Below, in pieces: positions 35,412 to 43,942 of a stretch of DNA of 46,333 bases. The stretch comes from Merdimmobilis hominis. GTDB taxonomy: Bacteria; Bacillota; Clostridia; Oscillospirales; Ruminococcaceae. Numbering within the stretch: the first letter of the stretch is position 1; each line of letters begins with the position of its first letter. The translations under genes were made by a program, and so were the position numbers. The notes under the pieces are model-generated. The model was not told the origin of the DNA. It made no database searches and saw only the letters and a program-made list of their open reading frames with translations. Where the stretch lies: the NCBI RefSeq assembly GCF_900104615.1, contig NZ_LT629939.1, positions 1,032,717-1,079,049 on the forward strand. Reading direction: 5' to 3'.

Positions 35412-37079
35412 ATGCTCACTGACATCGAAATCGCGCAGCAGTGCACCATGCTGCCAATCGCCGACATCGCAGAACGCCTGGGCGTGCTCCCCGAGGAGCT
35501 GGAGCCCTACGGCCGCTACAAAGCAAAACTCTCCGAGGGGATTTTCTCCCGCTTGGAGGGCCGCAAAGACGGCAAACTGGTGCTGGTCACCGCCATCAAC
35601 CCCACCCCCGCCGGGGAAGGCAAAACCACCACCACCGTCGGCCTGGGACAGGCCATGCACCGCATTGGCAAAAACGCCGTCATCGCCCTGCGGGAGCCCT
35701 CCCTGGGCCCGGTGTTCGGGGTCAAGGGGGGCGCAGCCGGAGGCGGCTACTCCCAGGTGGTTCCCATGGAGGACATCAACCTCCATTTCACCGGGGATAT
35801 GCACGCCATCACCGCAGCCAACAACCTGCTCTGCGCCATGATCGACAACCACCTGCAGCAGGGCAACACCCTTTCCATCGACCCCCGGCGCATCCTCTTT
35901 AAACGCTGCATGGACATGAATGACCGGGCACTGCGCCAGGTGGTGGTGGGCCTGGGCGGCAAGCCCAACGGCATGCCCCGGGAGGATGGGTTCCAGATCA
36001 CCGTGGCCAGCGAGGTCATGGCCATCCTCTGCCTGGCTGCCGACCTTGCCGACCTGAAAAAACGGCTGGGTGACATCCTCATCGCCTACAACCTCTCCGG
36101 CGAGCCGGTCTACTGCCGCGATCTGGAGGCCCACGGCGCCATGGCAGCCCTGCTCAAAGACGCCTTGAAGCCCAACCTGGTCCAAACCCTGGAGAACACC
36201 CCCGCCCTGATGCACGGCGGCCCCTTCGCCAACATCGCCCACGGGTGCAACTCGGTGCGGGCCACCAAGCTGGCCCTCAAGCTGGGGGATTACTGCATCA
36301 CCGAGGCCGGCTTCGGCTCCGACCTGGGCGCGGAGAAATTCCTGGACATCAAATGCCGGTACGCCGGACTGGCCCCCTCTGCCATCGTGCTGGTGGCCAC
36401 CATGCGGGCGCTGAAGTACAACGGCGGCGTGCCCAAAAAGGAGGTCTCCCAGGAGAATGTGGACGCCCTGAAAAAAGGCGTCTCCAACCTGGAAGCCCAC
36501 ATCGACAACCTGCATAAATTCGGCGTGCCGGTGGTGGTGGCTATCAACCGCTTTTACACCGACACCGAGGCGGAGATCTCCTTCCTCACCGATTTCCTGA
36601 CCCAGAAAGGGGTCCCCTTCTCCCTCTGCGAACATTTCGCCAAAGGCGGCGAAGGGGCCATCGACCTGGCCAACAAGGTAGTTGCCGCCTGCGAGGAGGA
36701 AAGTTCCTTCCGCTTCCTCTACGATGAGAAGCTGCCCATCAAGGAAAAGATGGCCATCATCGCCCGGGAGATCTACGGCGCCGACGGGGTCAACTACACC
36801 CCCGCTGCGGAAAAAGCCATCAAGGATATCACCGCCCTTGGAAAAGGGGATCTGCCCATCTGCGTAGCCAAGACCCAGTACTCCCTGTCCGACGACCCCT
36901 CCCTGCTGGGCCGGCCCACCGGCTTCACCATTACGGTGAAGGAGGCCCGCCTCTCTGCCGGGGCCGGGTTTGTGGTGCTGCTCACCGGTGATATTATGAC
37001 CATGCCGGGCTTGCCAAAACAGCCTGCCGCCTGTAAAATTGATGTAGACGAACAGGGCAGCATCCTGGGACTGTTTTAA
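35412..37079 (+). CDS. fhs: Formate-tetrahydrofolate ligase
   Basis: Forms 10-formyl-tetrahydrofolate from formate, ATP and THF; it feeds one-carbon metabolism and the methyl branch of the Wood-Ljungdahl pathway. At 555 residues it has normal length. The P-loop is [14 protein letters not shown] (65-78), followed by [35 protein letters not shown] and [24 protein letters not shown] 35412 is preceded by AAAGGAG. It is the first gene of a plus-strand run fhs-tsaE-tsaB-rpiB-upp. No other Wood-Ljungdahl gene is in the window, so one-carbon supply rather than acetogenesis is the safe reading. Confidence 0.97.
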   Translation: MLTDIEIAQQCTMLPIADIAERLGVLPEELEPYGRYKAKLSEGIFSRLEGRKDGKLVLVTAINPTPAGEGKTTTTVGLGQAMHRIGKNAVIALREPSLGPVFGVKGGAAGGGYSQVVPMEDINLHFTGDMHAITAANNLLCAMIDNHLQQGNTLSIDPRRILFKRCMDMNDRALRQVVVGLGGKPNGMPREDGFQITVASEVMAILCLAADLADLKKRLGDILIAYNLSGEPVYCRDLEAHGAMAALLKDALKPNLVQTLENTPALMHGGPFANIAHGCNSVRATKLALKLGDYCITEAGFGSDLGAEKFLDIKCRYAGLAPSAIVLVATMRALKYNGGVPKKEVSQENVDALKKGVSNLEAHIDNLHKFGVPVVVAINRFYTDTEAEISFLTDFLTQKGVPFSLCEHFAKGGEGAIDLANKVVAACEEESSFRFLYDEKLPIKEKMAIIAREIYGADGVNYTPAAEKAIKDITALGKGDLPICVAKTQYSLSDDPSLLGRPTGFTITVKEARLSAGAGFVVLLTGDIMTMPGLPKQPAACKIDVDEQGSILGLF

Positions 37080-37140
37080 CCGAACCAATTGCAACTGCCG
37101 CTGGGCAGAGCCCTGGCGGCCTGAAAGGAGCGCTTCCGCT

Positions 37141-37584
37141 ATGAAAACCTTTATTACCCACAGCCCCCAGGAGACCGAAGAACTGGCCGGGAAGCTGGCG
37201 GCGCTTCTTTCCCCTGGGGATATCATCGCCTATGAAGGCGGCATGGGGATGGGCAAAACTGCCTTTACCCGGGGCCTTTGCAGGGGCCTTGGCATCGCCG
37301 CCGACGTCTCCAGCCCCACTTTCTCCCTAGTCAACGAATACCGGGGGGAGAATGCCACCCTCTATCACTTCGACATGTTCCGGGTGGAGAGCTTCTCCGA
37401 CTTGTACTCCACCGGGTTCTTTGATTACCTGGATTACGGCGGCATCCTGGCCATCGAGTGGAGCGAAAACATCGCCGGGACCCTGCCCGAAGGCTGCATC
37501 CAAGTATCCTTGGAACGGGTGGACGACACCACCCGAAAAATCACCATAAAGGGGGATGAGCGCCTTGAAGCTGCTCTCGCTTGA
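37141..37584 (+). CDS. tsaE: tRNA threonylcarbamoyladenosine biosynthesis ATPase TsaE
   Basis: The small ATPase of the TsaBDE complex that makes t6A37 in ANN-decoding tRNAs. The 147 residues show Walker A EGGMGMGKTAFTRGL (about 33-47), SSPTFSLVNEYRG, YHFDMFRVES and LAIEWSENI, all diagnostic. AAAGGAG stands upstream of the ATG. tsaB overlaps its 3' end in another frame, a usual arrangement. Confidence 0.96.
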   Translation: MKTFITHSPQETEELAGKLAALLSPGDIIAYEGGMGMGKTAFTRGLCRGLGIAADVSSPTFSLVNEYRGENATLYHFDMFRVESFSDLYSTGFFDYLDYGGILAIEWSENIAGTLPEGCIQVSLERVDDTTRKITIKGDERLEAALA

Positions 37585-38266
37585 CACCTCCTCCCTGGCC
37601 GCCTCCGCCGCCCTTTGGGAGGACGAGCGGCTGCTGGGGGAATTCTTCATCAACGCCAAACTCACCCACAGCCAGACGGCCATGCCCATGGTGGAGGACC
37701 TGCTGAAGGCCACCCAGACCTCCCTTTCCCAGGTGGATTTGTTTGCCGTCTCCACCGGGCCTGGCTCCTTCACCGGCCTTCGCATCGGCATCGCCGCAGT
37801 CAAGGGCATGGCCCACGCCCTTGGGAAGCCCTGTATCCCAGTTTCCACCCTCAAGGGGATGGCCTACAACCTTCTGGGGTTTGACGGCTATGTCTGCCCT
37901 GTCATGGATGCCCGCTGCCAGCAGGTGTACACCGCCCTCTTTGAGATGGTGGGCGGCCGCCCCGTCCAGGTGGAAGAGGACTCCGCCATTCCCCTCACCC
38001 AGTTGGAAAACCGTCTTTCCCGCCTTTCCAAACGGGTATTTTTAGTTGGCGACGGGGCCAAGCTGTGCTATAATGAATGTATCGGCTCCTGCCCGAATAT
38101 CGTCCTGGCTCCGCCCTCCCTTCTGTTCCAAAAAGCGTCCAGCGTGGCCCAAGCGGCCCTAGAGGACCTGGAAGCAGCTGTCCCGGCGGCGGAGTTGGCC
38201 CCAGCTTATCTGCGCCTGCCCCAGGCGGAGCGGGAGCTCCTGCGCAAACAAAATCAGAAAGGTTGA
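37565..38266 (+). CDS. tsaB: tRNA threonylcarbamoyladenosine biosynthesis protein TsaB
   Basis: An ASKHA-fold partner and activator of TsaD in t6A synthesis. It starts KLLSLDTSSLAASAALWED, shows STGPGSFTGLRIGIAAVKGMA, MDARCQQVYTALF, and FLVGDGAKL. The C-terminal part is variable, as in the family. TTG 37565 fits the usual MKxLxxDTS start and has AAAGGGGG nine nt upstream. The ATG at 37556 directly abuts that ribosome binding site and is less likely. It overlaps tsaE by 20 bp and its TGA touches the rpiB start region, indicating tight translational coupling. tsaD is not in the window. Confidence 0.93.
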   Translation: MKLLSLDTSSLAASAALWEDERLLGEFFINAKLTHSQTAMPMVEDLLKATQTSLSQVDLFAVSTGPGSFTGLRIGIAAVKGMAHALGKPCIPVSTLKGMAYNLLGFDGYVCPVMDARCQQVYTALFEMVGGRPVQVEEDSAIPLTQLENRLSRLSKRVFLVGDGAKLCYNECIGSCPNIVLAPPSLLFQKASSVAQAALEDLEAAVPAAELAPAYLRLPQAERELLRKQNQKG

Positions 38267-38271
38267 TGTAT

Positions 38272-38712
38272 ATGCTGGCCATCGGCAGCGACCACGGCGG
38301 CTACGCCCTCAAGGAAGAAATCAAAAAGTACCTGGACTCCAAACAGATCGCCTATGAGGATTTTGGCACCCTGACCGGGGAATCCTGCGATTATCCCGAT
38401 ATTGCAAACGCGGCCTGCCAGGCCATCGTCTCCGGCCGGTGCGACCGGGGCATCCTCATCTGCGGCACCGGCATCGGCATCTCCATGGCCGCCAACAAGG
38501 TCAAGGGCATCCGGGCTGCCTGCTGCTCCGATTACTTCAGCGCCAAATACACCCGCCTTCACAACGACGCCAATGTGCTGTGCATGGGCGGACGGGTGGT
38601 GGGCCCCGGCCTGGCCACCGAACTGGTGGAGGTGTTCCTCCATACGGAATTTGAAGGCGGACGCCATCAGCGCCGGATCGACAAAATTACCGCCATCGAA
38701 GCGGCCCAATAA
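38272..38712 (+). CDS. rpiB: Ribose-5-phosphate isomerase B
   Basis: Interconverts ribose-5-phosphate and ribulose-5-phosphate in the pentose phosphate pathway (RpiB/LacAB fold). The 146 residues show MLAIGSDHGGYALKEEIKKYL, DYPDIA, ILICGTGIGISMAANKVKGIRAA (active-site Cys in ICGTG), and TRLHNDANVLCMGGRVVG. ATG 38272 has AGAAAGG nine nt upstream; ATG 38266, which overlaps the tsaB stop, is only 3 nt from it. Its product feeds prs and then upp, which is the next gene. Confidence 0.94.
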   Translation: MLAIGSDHGGYALKEEIKKYLDSKQIAYEDFGTLTGESCDYPDIANAACQAIVSGRCDRGILICGTGIGISMAANKVKGIRAACCSDYFSAKYTRLHNDANVLCMGGRVVGPGLATELVEVFLHTEFEGGRHQRRIDKITAIEAAQ

Positions 38713-38754
38713 GCGGCATCCCCTATTCCATTGATTTTGAGAGGAGTTTTTGCT

Positions 38755-39387
38755 ATGGCAAACAAACCGTTGATTATGGATCACCCCCTGATCCAGCACA
38801 AGCTGACCCTGCTGCGGGACAAGCGCACCGGCTCCAAGGAGTTCCGGGAGATGATCGCCGAAGTCTCCATGCTGATGTGCTATGAGGCCACCCGCGACCT
38901 GCCTTTGAAAGAGGTGGAGATTGAGACCCCCATGACCATGACCAAGTCCAACGTGATCTCTGGCCGCAAACTGGCCTTTGTGCCCATCCTGCGGGCGGGC
39001 CTTGGCATGGTGGACGGCGTGCTGGAGATGATCCCCGCTGCCAAGGTGGGCCACATCGGCATCTACCGGGATCCTGAATCCCACAAACCGGTGGACTACT
39101 ACTGCAAACTGCCCAAGGACATCGCCAGCCGCCACGTCATCGTGCTGGACCCCATGCTGGCCACCGGCGGTTCCGCAGTAGAAGCCATCAACCTGCTGAA
39201 AAAAGAAGGGGTGCAGAACATCAAGTTCATGTGCATCATCGCCGCCCCTGAAGGGCTGGACGCCTTGACTACCGCCCACCCCGATGTACAGGTCTATTGC
39301 GCCGCCCTGGATGAAAAACTGGATGAGAACAAATACATCCTTCCCGGGCTGGGCGATGCCGGCGACCGGATCTTCGGCACCAAATAA
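38755..39387 (+). CDS. upp: Uracil phosphoribosyltransferase
   Basis: Salvages uracil to UMP with PRPP. The 210 residues show [20 protein letters not shown] (the classic start), [27 protein letters not shown], the PRPP loop [14 protein letters not shown], and the uracil-binding [11 protein letters not shown] at the C-terminus. GAGAGGAG precedes the ATG. Last gene of the fhs operon, ended by a 42-bp perfect palindrome. With pyrG and prs it makes pyrimidine supply a theme of the window. Confidence 0.97.
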   Translation: MANKPLIMDHPLIQHKLTLLRDKRTGSKEFREMIAEVSMLMCYEATRDLPLKEVEIETPMTMTKSNVISGRKLAFVPILRAGLGMVDGVLEMIPAAKVGHIGIYRDPESHKPVDYYCKLPKDIASRHVIVLDPMLATGGSAVEAINLLKKEGVQNIKFMCIIAAPEGLDALTTAHPDVQVYCAALDEKLDENKYILPGLGDAGDRIFGTK

Positions 39388-39397
39388 TCTGTCTGAT

Positions 39398-39439
39398 AAA
39401 AACGATCCCCCTTCTTTGCAAAGAAGGGGGATCGTTTTT
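39398..39439. terminator. Bidirectional terminator, 42-bp perfect palindrome
   Basis: A perfect inverted repeat with 21-nt arms centred between 39418 and 39419, A-rich on the left and T-rich on the right, between the convergent upp and Xaa-Pro peptidase genes. Confidence 0.92.
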
Positions 39440-39466
39440 TGTGTATATGCAACGGGGGAAATTTGG

Positions 39467-40555
39467 TTAACCCACCACCCGCAGCTCCAGCCCCATCTCG
39501 TTGAGGGCCTTGGAGCCGGTCTCGGTGACCACCATCAGGTTTTCGATGCGGATGCCGAACCGCCCGGGCAGGTAGATGCCCGGCTCGTCGGAGAAGACGT
39601 TGCCCGGCACCAACAGCTCTTTGTTCCCCTCCACCATGTAGGGGTCCTCGTGGACGTCCAGCCCGATGCCATGGCCCACCCGGTGGGTGAAATACGCGCC
39701 ATAACCGGCGTCGGTGATGATCCTGCGGGCGGTGCGGTCAATCTCTTCGGCGGGCACGCCGGGCCGGATGGCCTTAGCCACCGCAAGATGGGCCTTGAGC
39801 ACGATGGCGTAAATCTCCTCAAACCCTTCGGGGGCTTTCCCCACCACACAGGTGCGGGTCATGTCGGCGCTGTAGCCTTTGTACAGCCCCCCGAAGTCCA
39901 TCATCACCGAATCCCCTTTGCAGATGACCCGGTCCCCGTTGACATGGTGGGGTGCGGCGGCGTTCTCGCTGCATGCCACAATGCCCGACCGAACTGACTC
40001 CAACCCTTCGGCCAGCCGCAGTTCACTGAGGAGGCTTGCCACCTCCCGTTCGGTCTTGCCCTCCAGGCCGATGGCATAGAGTTTCTCCAGCGCGGCTTCT
40101 GCCATGTGCTGGGCCCGGAACATGTATTCCAGCTCCTGGGCATCCTTGACCCGGCGCAGGGTGGAGAGGATCACATCCCCGTTGACCCATTGAGCCCCTG
40201 GGATGCGCTCCTGAAGGCCCAGCAGCCAGATGCCGTACATCCGCTGGCCCACGGCGATCCGGCCTTTAATACCCGGCAGAGCCGCCAGCATGGCAAGGGG
40301 GTCCTCCCCGTCTTTCCAGCCGATACACTCCACCGACTGGCGCAGCCCCTCGCTCAGGTTGTCCATCTCAAAAGAGGGCATCAGGAAGAATACCCGCTCC
40401 TGAGTCAAGGCAAAGCAGACAATCCGCTCCATCGACTGGCCAGTGTGGCCGGTCATGTAGGCAAGGTCGGTGGAAGGGGTGACCAGCAGGGCGTCAATCC
40501 CTTTTTGGGCCATCAGTTCCCGGGCTTTCTGCCACCGTTTTTGATAGAGTTCCAT
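39467..40555 (-). CDS. Xaa-Pro aminopeptidase/dipeptidase (M24B family)
   Basis: A cytosolic metallopeptidase that removes residues preceding Pro. The N-terminal creatinase-like domain (1-130) is followed by a pita-bread fold with all five metal ligands: D220 (MMDFGG), D231 (SADMTRT), H295 (VGHGIGLDVHE), E324 (SDEPGIY) and E338 (RIENLMV). The 362-residue length fits PepQ/PepP-type enzymes of Firmicutes; dipeptidase versus aminopeptidase cannot be decided. ATG 40555 follows GAAAGGAGA. It has its own promoter and a shared terminator. Confidence 0.92.
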   Translation of the reverse strand: MELYQKRWQKARELMAQKGIDALLVTPSTDLAYMTGHTGQSMERIVCFALTQERVFFLMPSFEMDNLSEGLRQSVECIGWKDGEDPLAMLAALPGIKGRIAVGQRMYGIWLLGLQERIPGAQWVNGDVILSTLRRVKDAQELEYMFRAQHMAEAALEKLYAIGLEGKTEREVASLLSELRLAEGLESVRSGIVACSENAAAPHHVNGDRVICKGDSVMMDFGGLYKGYSADMTRTCVVGKAPEGFEEIYAIVLKAHLAVAKAIRPGVPAEEIDRTARRIITDAGYGAYFTHRVGHGIGLDVHEDPYMVEGNKELLVPGNVFSDEPGIYLPGRFGIRIENLMVVTETGSKALNEMGLELRVVG

Positions 40556-40606
40556 AAAATATCTCCTTTCATTCTGCGAATTTTATTCAAGCATTCCATT
40601 GTGACC

Positions 40607-40635
40607 ATGATACCGGGAATTTCCCCGAAAGTCAA
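40607..40635 (-). promoter_or_regulatory. Promoter of the Xaa-Pro peptidase gene
   Basis: Minus strand TTGACT (40635-40630), 17-nt spacer, TATCAT (40612-40607). The spacer holds the near-palindrome GGGAATTTCCC. Confidence 0.6.
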
Positions 40636-40674
40636 ATATCCGTCTTGAGGATGCAGCCGCTTTTGAAAATCCTC

Positions 40675-40720
40675 AAAAAAAGCAATCCCGATACCGCTGT
40701 TTTTTGCGGTATCGGGATTG
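40675..40720 (-). terminator. Terminator of the LCP-like gene
   Basis: A 15-bp perfect stem (40683-40697 with 40706-40720) followed by seven T in the minus direction. Confidence 0.88.
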
Positions 40721-40751
40721 AAAGGGTGAAAACAGGGTCAAACAAGGCCCC

Positions 40752-41630
40752 TTACCGGAACTGGTCCTTTACCATGTTCTTGGTCACTTCGCTCAAGGCG
40801 AACATATCCTGGGATTGGTTGTACCGGCCCTCGGTGGGGATCACCTGGGCGGGGGATGCCTTTAGCTCCGCCATCATCCGGGCGGAAGAGAGGCGGGCAT
40901 CAAAATCCACAAAGGAGAGGTCGGTCTTCATCTGGTTGACCGCCTTGCGGAACAAGTCCTCCCCCTGGGCCCCGCTGACCAGTCCCAATTTCTGATTGAC
41001 CGCAGCTGCGGCCAATTCAGCGATGGCCTTTATCCGGCTGGGCTCCCCGCCGTCATACCCCTGGTACTCCATCAACCGCAGGAGGGCGGAGCCATCCAGC
41101 CGCTGCCTGCCAGCGCTCAGCACCACGCCGCCCGCATCCGGGGAGAGGGACAGCTCCTCCCCCAAGGTGTACTCCACCGGGCCGAACGCCCCGGCAATCG
41201 CCAGGAATCCCTGCCGGTCCATGACCATATGGCGGTCGATGGATACCCCAAACAGCCGCTCCAATGCCGTGCGGGTGGCTGCGACCCCACCGGCCTCATA
41301 CACCTCCTGCAGCGTCTTGGGAGAGGGGGGTTCCTCCACCAGAAGCTGGGGCGGCAGGGAGAGGATGGGAATTTTGCCCCGGGTGGGATTGTAATGCACC
41401 AACAGGAAAATGTCCTGGTCGGCCTCCACCACCGAAAACACCGTCAGATCATCTGATTCCCGGGGAATATAAACCGAAGCCCCCACCTGTTCTGGGGCAG
41501 TCTCCTCACCGGGGTTTCCAGTGAATAGATAGATCACCATAACGCCGGTAAAAGCTCCCAGCACCAGAAAGGTCAAGGTAAACGACGAAACAAAGTAGGC
41601 CCACCGGCTGGGCTTTTTGGAAGGTGCCAC
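40752..41630 (-). CDS. Divergent LytR-CpsA-Psr (LCP)-like membrane protein
   Basis: A 292-residue protein with one transmembrane anchor (about 11-36) and an extracytoplasmic domain. FSVVEADQDIFLLVHYNPTRGKIPILSLPP, ALERLFGVSIDRHMVMDRQGFLAIAGAFGPVEYTL and LSAGRQRLDGSALLRLMEYQG match the landmarks of LCP proteins (a VDRYV/ID..V segment, GGV.Y and the LxG..AL.Y.R region). LCP enzymes attach wall polymers to peptidoglycan; here the Arg-rich catalytic end of that region is replaced by MEYQGYDGG, so it may be catalytically altered. The start is GTG 41630 with GAGAGG upstream. It lies downstream of the cyclophilin gene, separated by a hairpin. Confidence 0.65.
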   Translation of the reverse strand: MAPSKKPSRWAYFVSSFTLTFLVLGAFTGVMVIYLFTGNPGEETAPEQVGASVYIPRESDDLTVFSVVEADQDIFLLVHYNPTRGKIPILSLPPQLLVEEPPSPKTLQEVYEAGGVAATRTALERLFGVSIDRHMVMDRQGFLAIAGAFGPVEYTLGEELSLSPDAGGVVLSAGRQRLDGSALLRLMEYQGYDGGEPSRIKAIAELAAAAVNQKLGLVSGAQGEDLFRKAVNQMKTDLSFVDFDARLSSARMMAELKASPAQVIPTEGRYNQSQDMFALSEVTKNMVKDQFR

Positions 41631-41728
41631 ACCCTCACCGCCTCTCTACACTTTTTCCTTAGCTTTGACCGGGAGGGCGGGATTCATGCGCGGCGGGAGT
41701 TTCCCCCTCTAAAAATTCAGCAAGCAAA

Positions 41729-41754
41729 GGCGGGAGAGCTGCCGCCCTCCCGCC
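41729..41754 (-). terminator. Hairpin after the cytosolic cyclophilin gene, probable terminator
   Basis: GGCGGGAG (41729-41736) pairs with CTCCCGCC (41747-41754). In the minus direction only a short T-rich tract (TTTGCTTGC) follows, so read-through into the LCP-like gene is possible. Confidence 0.5.
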
Positions 41755-41760
41755 AAAAAA

Positions 41761-42348
41761 CTATTCCGCTTCTGAATAGACTGCTTCCAGGATTTTGACA
41801 TCCTCCAAGGGCATGTTGCCGCCGTCGGTATCCACATTGGCGATGGCATCCACCACATCCATGCCCCGGATCACCTGACCGAACACCGAGTGCTTGCGGT
41901 CCAGCCACGGGGTGCCGCCCACCTGCTCATATTGGGCGATGACCTCCTCCGGGAAGCCAGCCCGCTTCATCTGGCCCAGCAGGTCCTCGCTGACCACCGG
42001 CGCCTGGACGATAAAAAATTGGCTGCCGTTGGTGTTGGGCCCGCTGTTGGCCATGGAAAGGGCCCCGCGGAAATTCCACAGATCCATGGAGAACTCGTCG
42101 GGAAAGGGGCGGCCCCAGATGCTCTGTCCGCCGCGGCCAGTGCCGGTGGGGTCACCGCCCTGGATCATAAAATCCGGGATGACACGGTGGAATTTCAGAC
42201 CATTGTAGTAGCCCTCTTTCACATGGGTCAAAAAGTTTTCACAGGTTTTAGGGGCCTGCTGGGGGAAAAACATCAGCTCAATCTCCCCCAGGGAGGTCTT
42301 CAGGGTGACAATCGGAGTGCCCTTTTTGGGCGATTCAAACTGGATCAA
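41761..42348 (-). CDS. Peptidyl-prolyl cis-trans isomerase, cyclophilin type, cytosolic
   Basis: A cyclophilin that accelerates Pro isomerisation. The 195 residues show VTLKTSLGEIELMFFPQQAPKTCENF, GYYNGLKFHRVIPDFMIQGGDPTGTG (active-site Arg in FHRVI), SMANSGPNTNGSQFFI and HSVFGQVIRGMDVVDAI. It is longer than minimal bacterial cyclophilins through an insert around MKRAGFPEEVIAQYEQVGGTPW. TTG 42348 is the likely start because GAGAGGAAG lies 7 nt upstream; the in-frame GTG at 42366 has no such site. It is 76 bp downstream of a second cyclophilin with the same insert, so the pair arose by duplication. Confidence 0.92.
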   Translation of the reverse strand: MIQFESPKKGTPIVTLKTSLGEIELMFFPQQAPKTCENFLTHVKEGYYNGLKFHRVIPDFMIQGGDPTGTGRGGQSIWGRPFPDEFSMDLWNFRGALSMANSGPNTNGSQFFIVQAPVVSEDLLGQMKRAGFPEEVIAQYEQVGGTPWLDRKHSVFGQVIRGMDVVDAIANVDTDGGNMPLEDVKILEAVYSEAE

Positions 42349-42424
42349 TGGTAATCTTCCTCTCACATCAAATAAAGTCTTCTATCCACAAGGCCGGGAG
42401 CTTCCGCTCCGGCGGCCGGTCGGG

Positions 42425-43150
42425 CTATTCCACGGTGCGCAGTGTGATATTGGTGACAATGACATCCTCTTGGGGGACGTTTTCCGTCTGGGGGAGGTTG
42501 CAGATTTTCTGCACCACATCCATCCCGCTGACCACCTGGCCGAAGACGGTGGTCTTGCTGTCATGCCAAGGGGCTCCGCCTTTTTCCTTATAGGCGTCAA
42601 TCACCTTTTGCGGGTATTTTGCCTCTTCCATCTGGCGGATGGTCTCCTGGGGCAATTCGCCGGAACAGACCACATAGAACTGGCTCCGGTTGCTGTCCGC
42701 CCCGGTGGACACCATACAGACCGCCCCAGTAAAGTGCCACAGATCATAGCCGAATTCATCCTCAAAAGGGCCGCCCCAAATGCTGTCCCCCCCGGTGCCG
42801 TCGTTGTTGGGGTCGCCGGTCTGGATGCGGTTGTTCCTCACCACCTGGAAAATTTTCAGGCCGTTGTAGTAGCCCTCGGTCACATGGGTAGTGAAGTTCT
42901 CCACCGCCTTGGGGGCCCGCTGAGGGTATAAGACCACTTCAAAGGCCCCTTGGGTGGTTTCAATGGTGGCGATGGTATCGCCGGATTTGGGTTCCTCCAG
43001 CTGAAACAGATGGATTTTATCCACATCCACCGTCTGGTTGTTCTCCACCGATGGGGGTATAAATGCCGGGTCGTTCCCCTTCTCTTGGCTGCACCCCAGC
43101 AGAAGCACGCCAGCTATCAGGAGCGGGAGAAAGATTTTCAATGTCTTCAA
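42425..43150 (-). CDS. Peptidyl-prolyl cis-trans isomerase, cyclophilin type, lipoprotein
   Basis: A membrane-anchored cyclophilin of 241 residues: signal peptide KIFLPLLIAGVLLLGC (C20), short linker, then a cyclophilin domain with ETTQGAFEVVLYPQRAPKAVENF, GDPNNDGTGGDSIWG, STGADSNRSQFYVVCS and TTVFGQVVSGMDVV. The active-site segment reads GYYNGLKIFQVVRNNRIQTGDP, so the usual FHRV (catalytic Arg) is FQVV; activity may be reduced, and a binding or chaperone role is possible. TTG 43150 is the only start compatible with the signal peptide and has AGAGGTG upstream. Same insert as the downstream paralogue. Confidence 0.9.
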   Translation of the reverse strand: MKTLKIFLPLLIAGVLLLGCSQEKGNDPAFIPPSVENNQTVDVDKIHLFQLEEPKSGDTIATIETTQGAFEVVLYPQRAPKAVENFTTHVTEGYYNGLKIFQVVRNNRIQTGDPNNDGTGGDSIWGGPFEDEFGYDLWHFTGAVCMVSTGADSNRSQFYVVCSGELPQETIRQMEEAKYPQKVIDAYKEKGGAPWHDSKTTVFGQVVSGMDVVQKICNLPQTENVPQEDVIVTNITLRTVE

Positions 43151-43332
43151 TCGATCACCTCTTGGTGTTTCATATGCTGCGGGGACGGCAGTTTCCATGT
43201 TTCCCCAGAAAAAGGGCAAAATTCCTCGTGCGGGAACCTGGCCGCCTTTGGAGGCGTTTCCAGCTTGTCCGCCCAACCCAAGGCTGGAAGCACGCCCAGC
43301 ACAACCAGATTGGCCAGCTGCCATGCAATCAT
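43147..43332 (-). CDS. Possible small ORF translationally coupled to the cyclophilin lipoprotein
   Basis: A 61-codon frame from ATG 43332, with an N-terminus MIAWQLANLVVLGVLPALGW that could be a signal or membrane segment, ends in TGA overlapping the TTG start of the cyclophilin lipoprotein (TTGA). No good ribosome binding site precedes it and no family is recognised, so it may be only leader sequence that happens to be open. Confidence 0.25.
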   Translation of the reverse strand: MIAWQLANLVVLGVLPALGWADKLETPPKAARFPHEEFCPFSGETWKLPSPQHMKHQEVID

Positions 43333-43376
43333 TGTAACACAATCCCTTGGGGAAGAAAAGGGATTTTGCGCAAATC

Positions 43377-43410
43377 AAAAAGGCTGCAACCCAACTTGAT
43401 TGCAGCCTTT
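43377..43410 (-). terminator. Terminator of the 43.4-43.97 kb minus-strand transcript
   Basis: An 11-bp perfect stem (43379-43389 with 43400-43410), followed by five T in the minus direction. No protein gene ends just upstream of it, so it belongs to the RNA candidate. Confidence 0.75.
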
Positions 43411-43936
43411 ACTTTATATTGTTCATGTTTCACCTTGGCAATCCTACAAAAAGGCCTTTCTACAATCCAAATCATTTGAAGTCTCTTTCCCATTCACGGG
43501 GAAACACACCTTTTTCAGATTGCACGCTTCCCGGGCCTACCTCTTTACTACTTTCGAGGGGCGACCAACCGGTTTGCTTCATTCCTTTTCTTAAGAATGC
43601 AGGAACATAAATAGGGCAGATGCTATTTCATTGGACTCAACCTTTGCATCAAATTTTACTCGAACCAGAAATTGATTCTTCCATTGGACTCACCTGAAAT
43701 ATTTACTTTGGATGATTCAACTGTTTCCAACGCATACGGCAAAAGCTTTGGGGAAGCATGTATAGCGGTACTTGTAGAAAAATTCCACTGCATCATGGGC
43801 GGATATTCCAGGCCCAACAATCAACCGATCTATGCGTTCCGCGCGGCCCCGACCGTATGGGACTGCTTTGGGGTATCTTCGTACATCGGAACCACTCCTC
43901 TCTCTGCGTTCTAGATTTCCATCTATCCCTTATTTC
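43377..43936 (-). ncRNA. Candidate structured noncoding RNA (about 560 nt), unassigned
   Basis: A strong promoter (43943-43971) and an intrinsic terminator (43377-43410) bound this region, and no ORF in it is convincing. The 5' half is GC-rich within AT-rich surroundings. GCTTTGGGG occurs twice in plus-strand terms (43745-43753 and 43865-43873). CCGTATGCGTT-type sequence at 43729-43739 can pair either with 43831-43838 (8 bp) or with 43853-43859 (7 bp), not both. An 18-codon ORF with AGAGGAG lies near the 5' end (43886-43830), and several stop-interrupted frames look protein-like, so a decayed small gene is the alternative. It does not match tmRNA, RNase P RNA or SRP RNA motifs that I know. 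Confidence 0.5.
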
Positions 43937-43942
43937 ATCTAT

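Noticed and set aside
43672-43914. 80-codon plus-strand frame across the RNA candidate
   Set aside because: Its nominal ATG context lacks a ribosome binding site, no plus-strand promoter or terminator frames it, and the strong signals are on the other strand.
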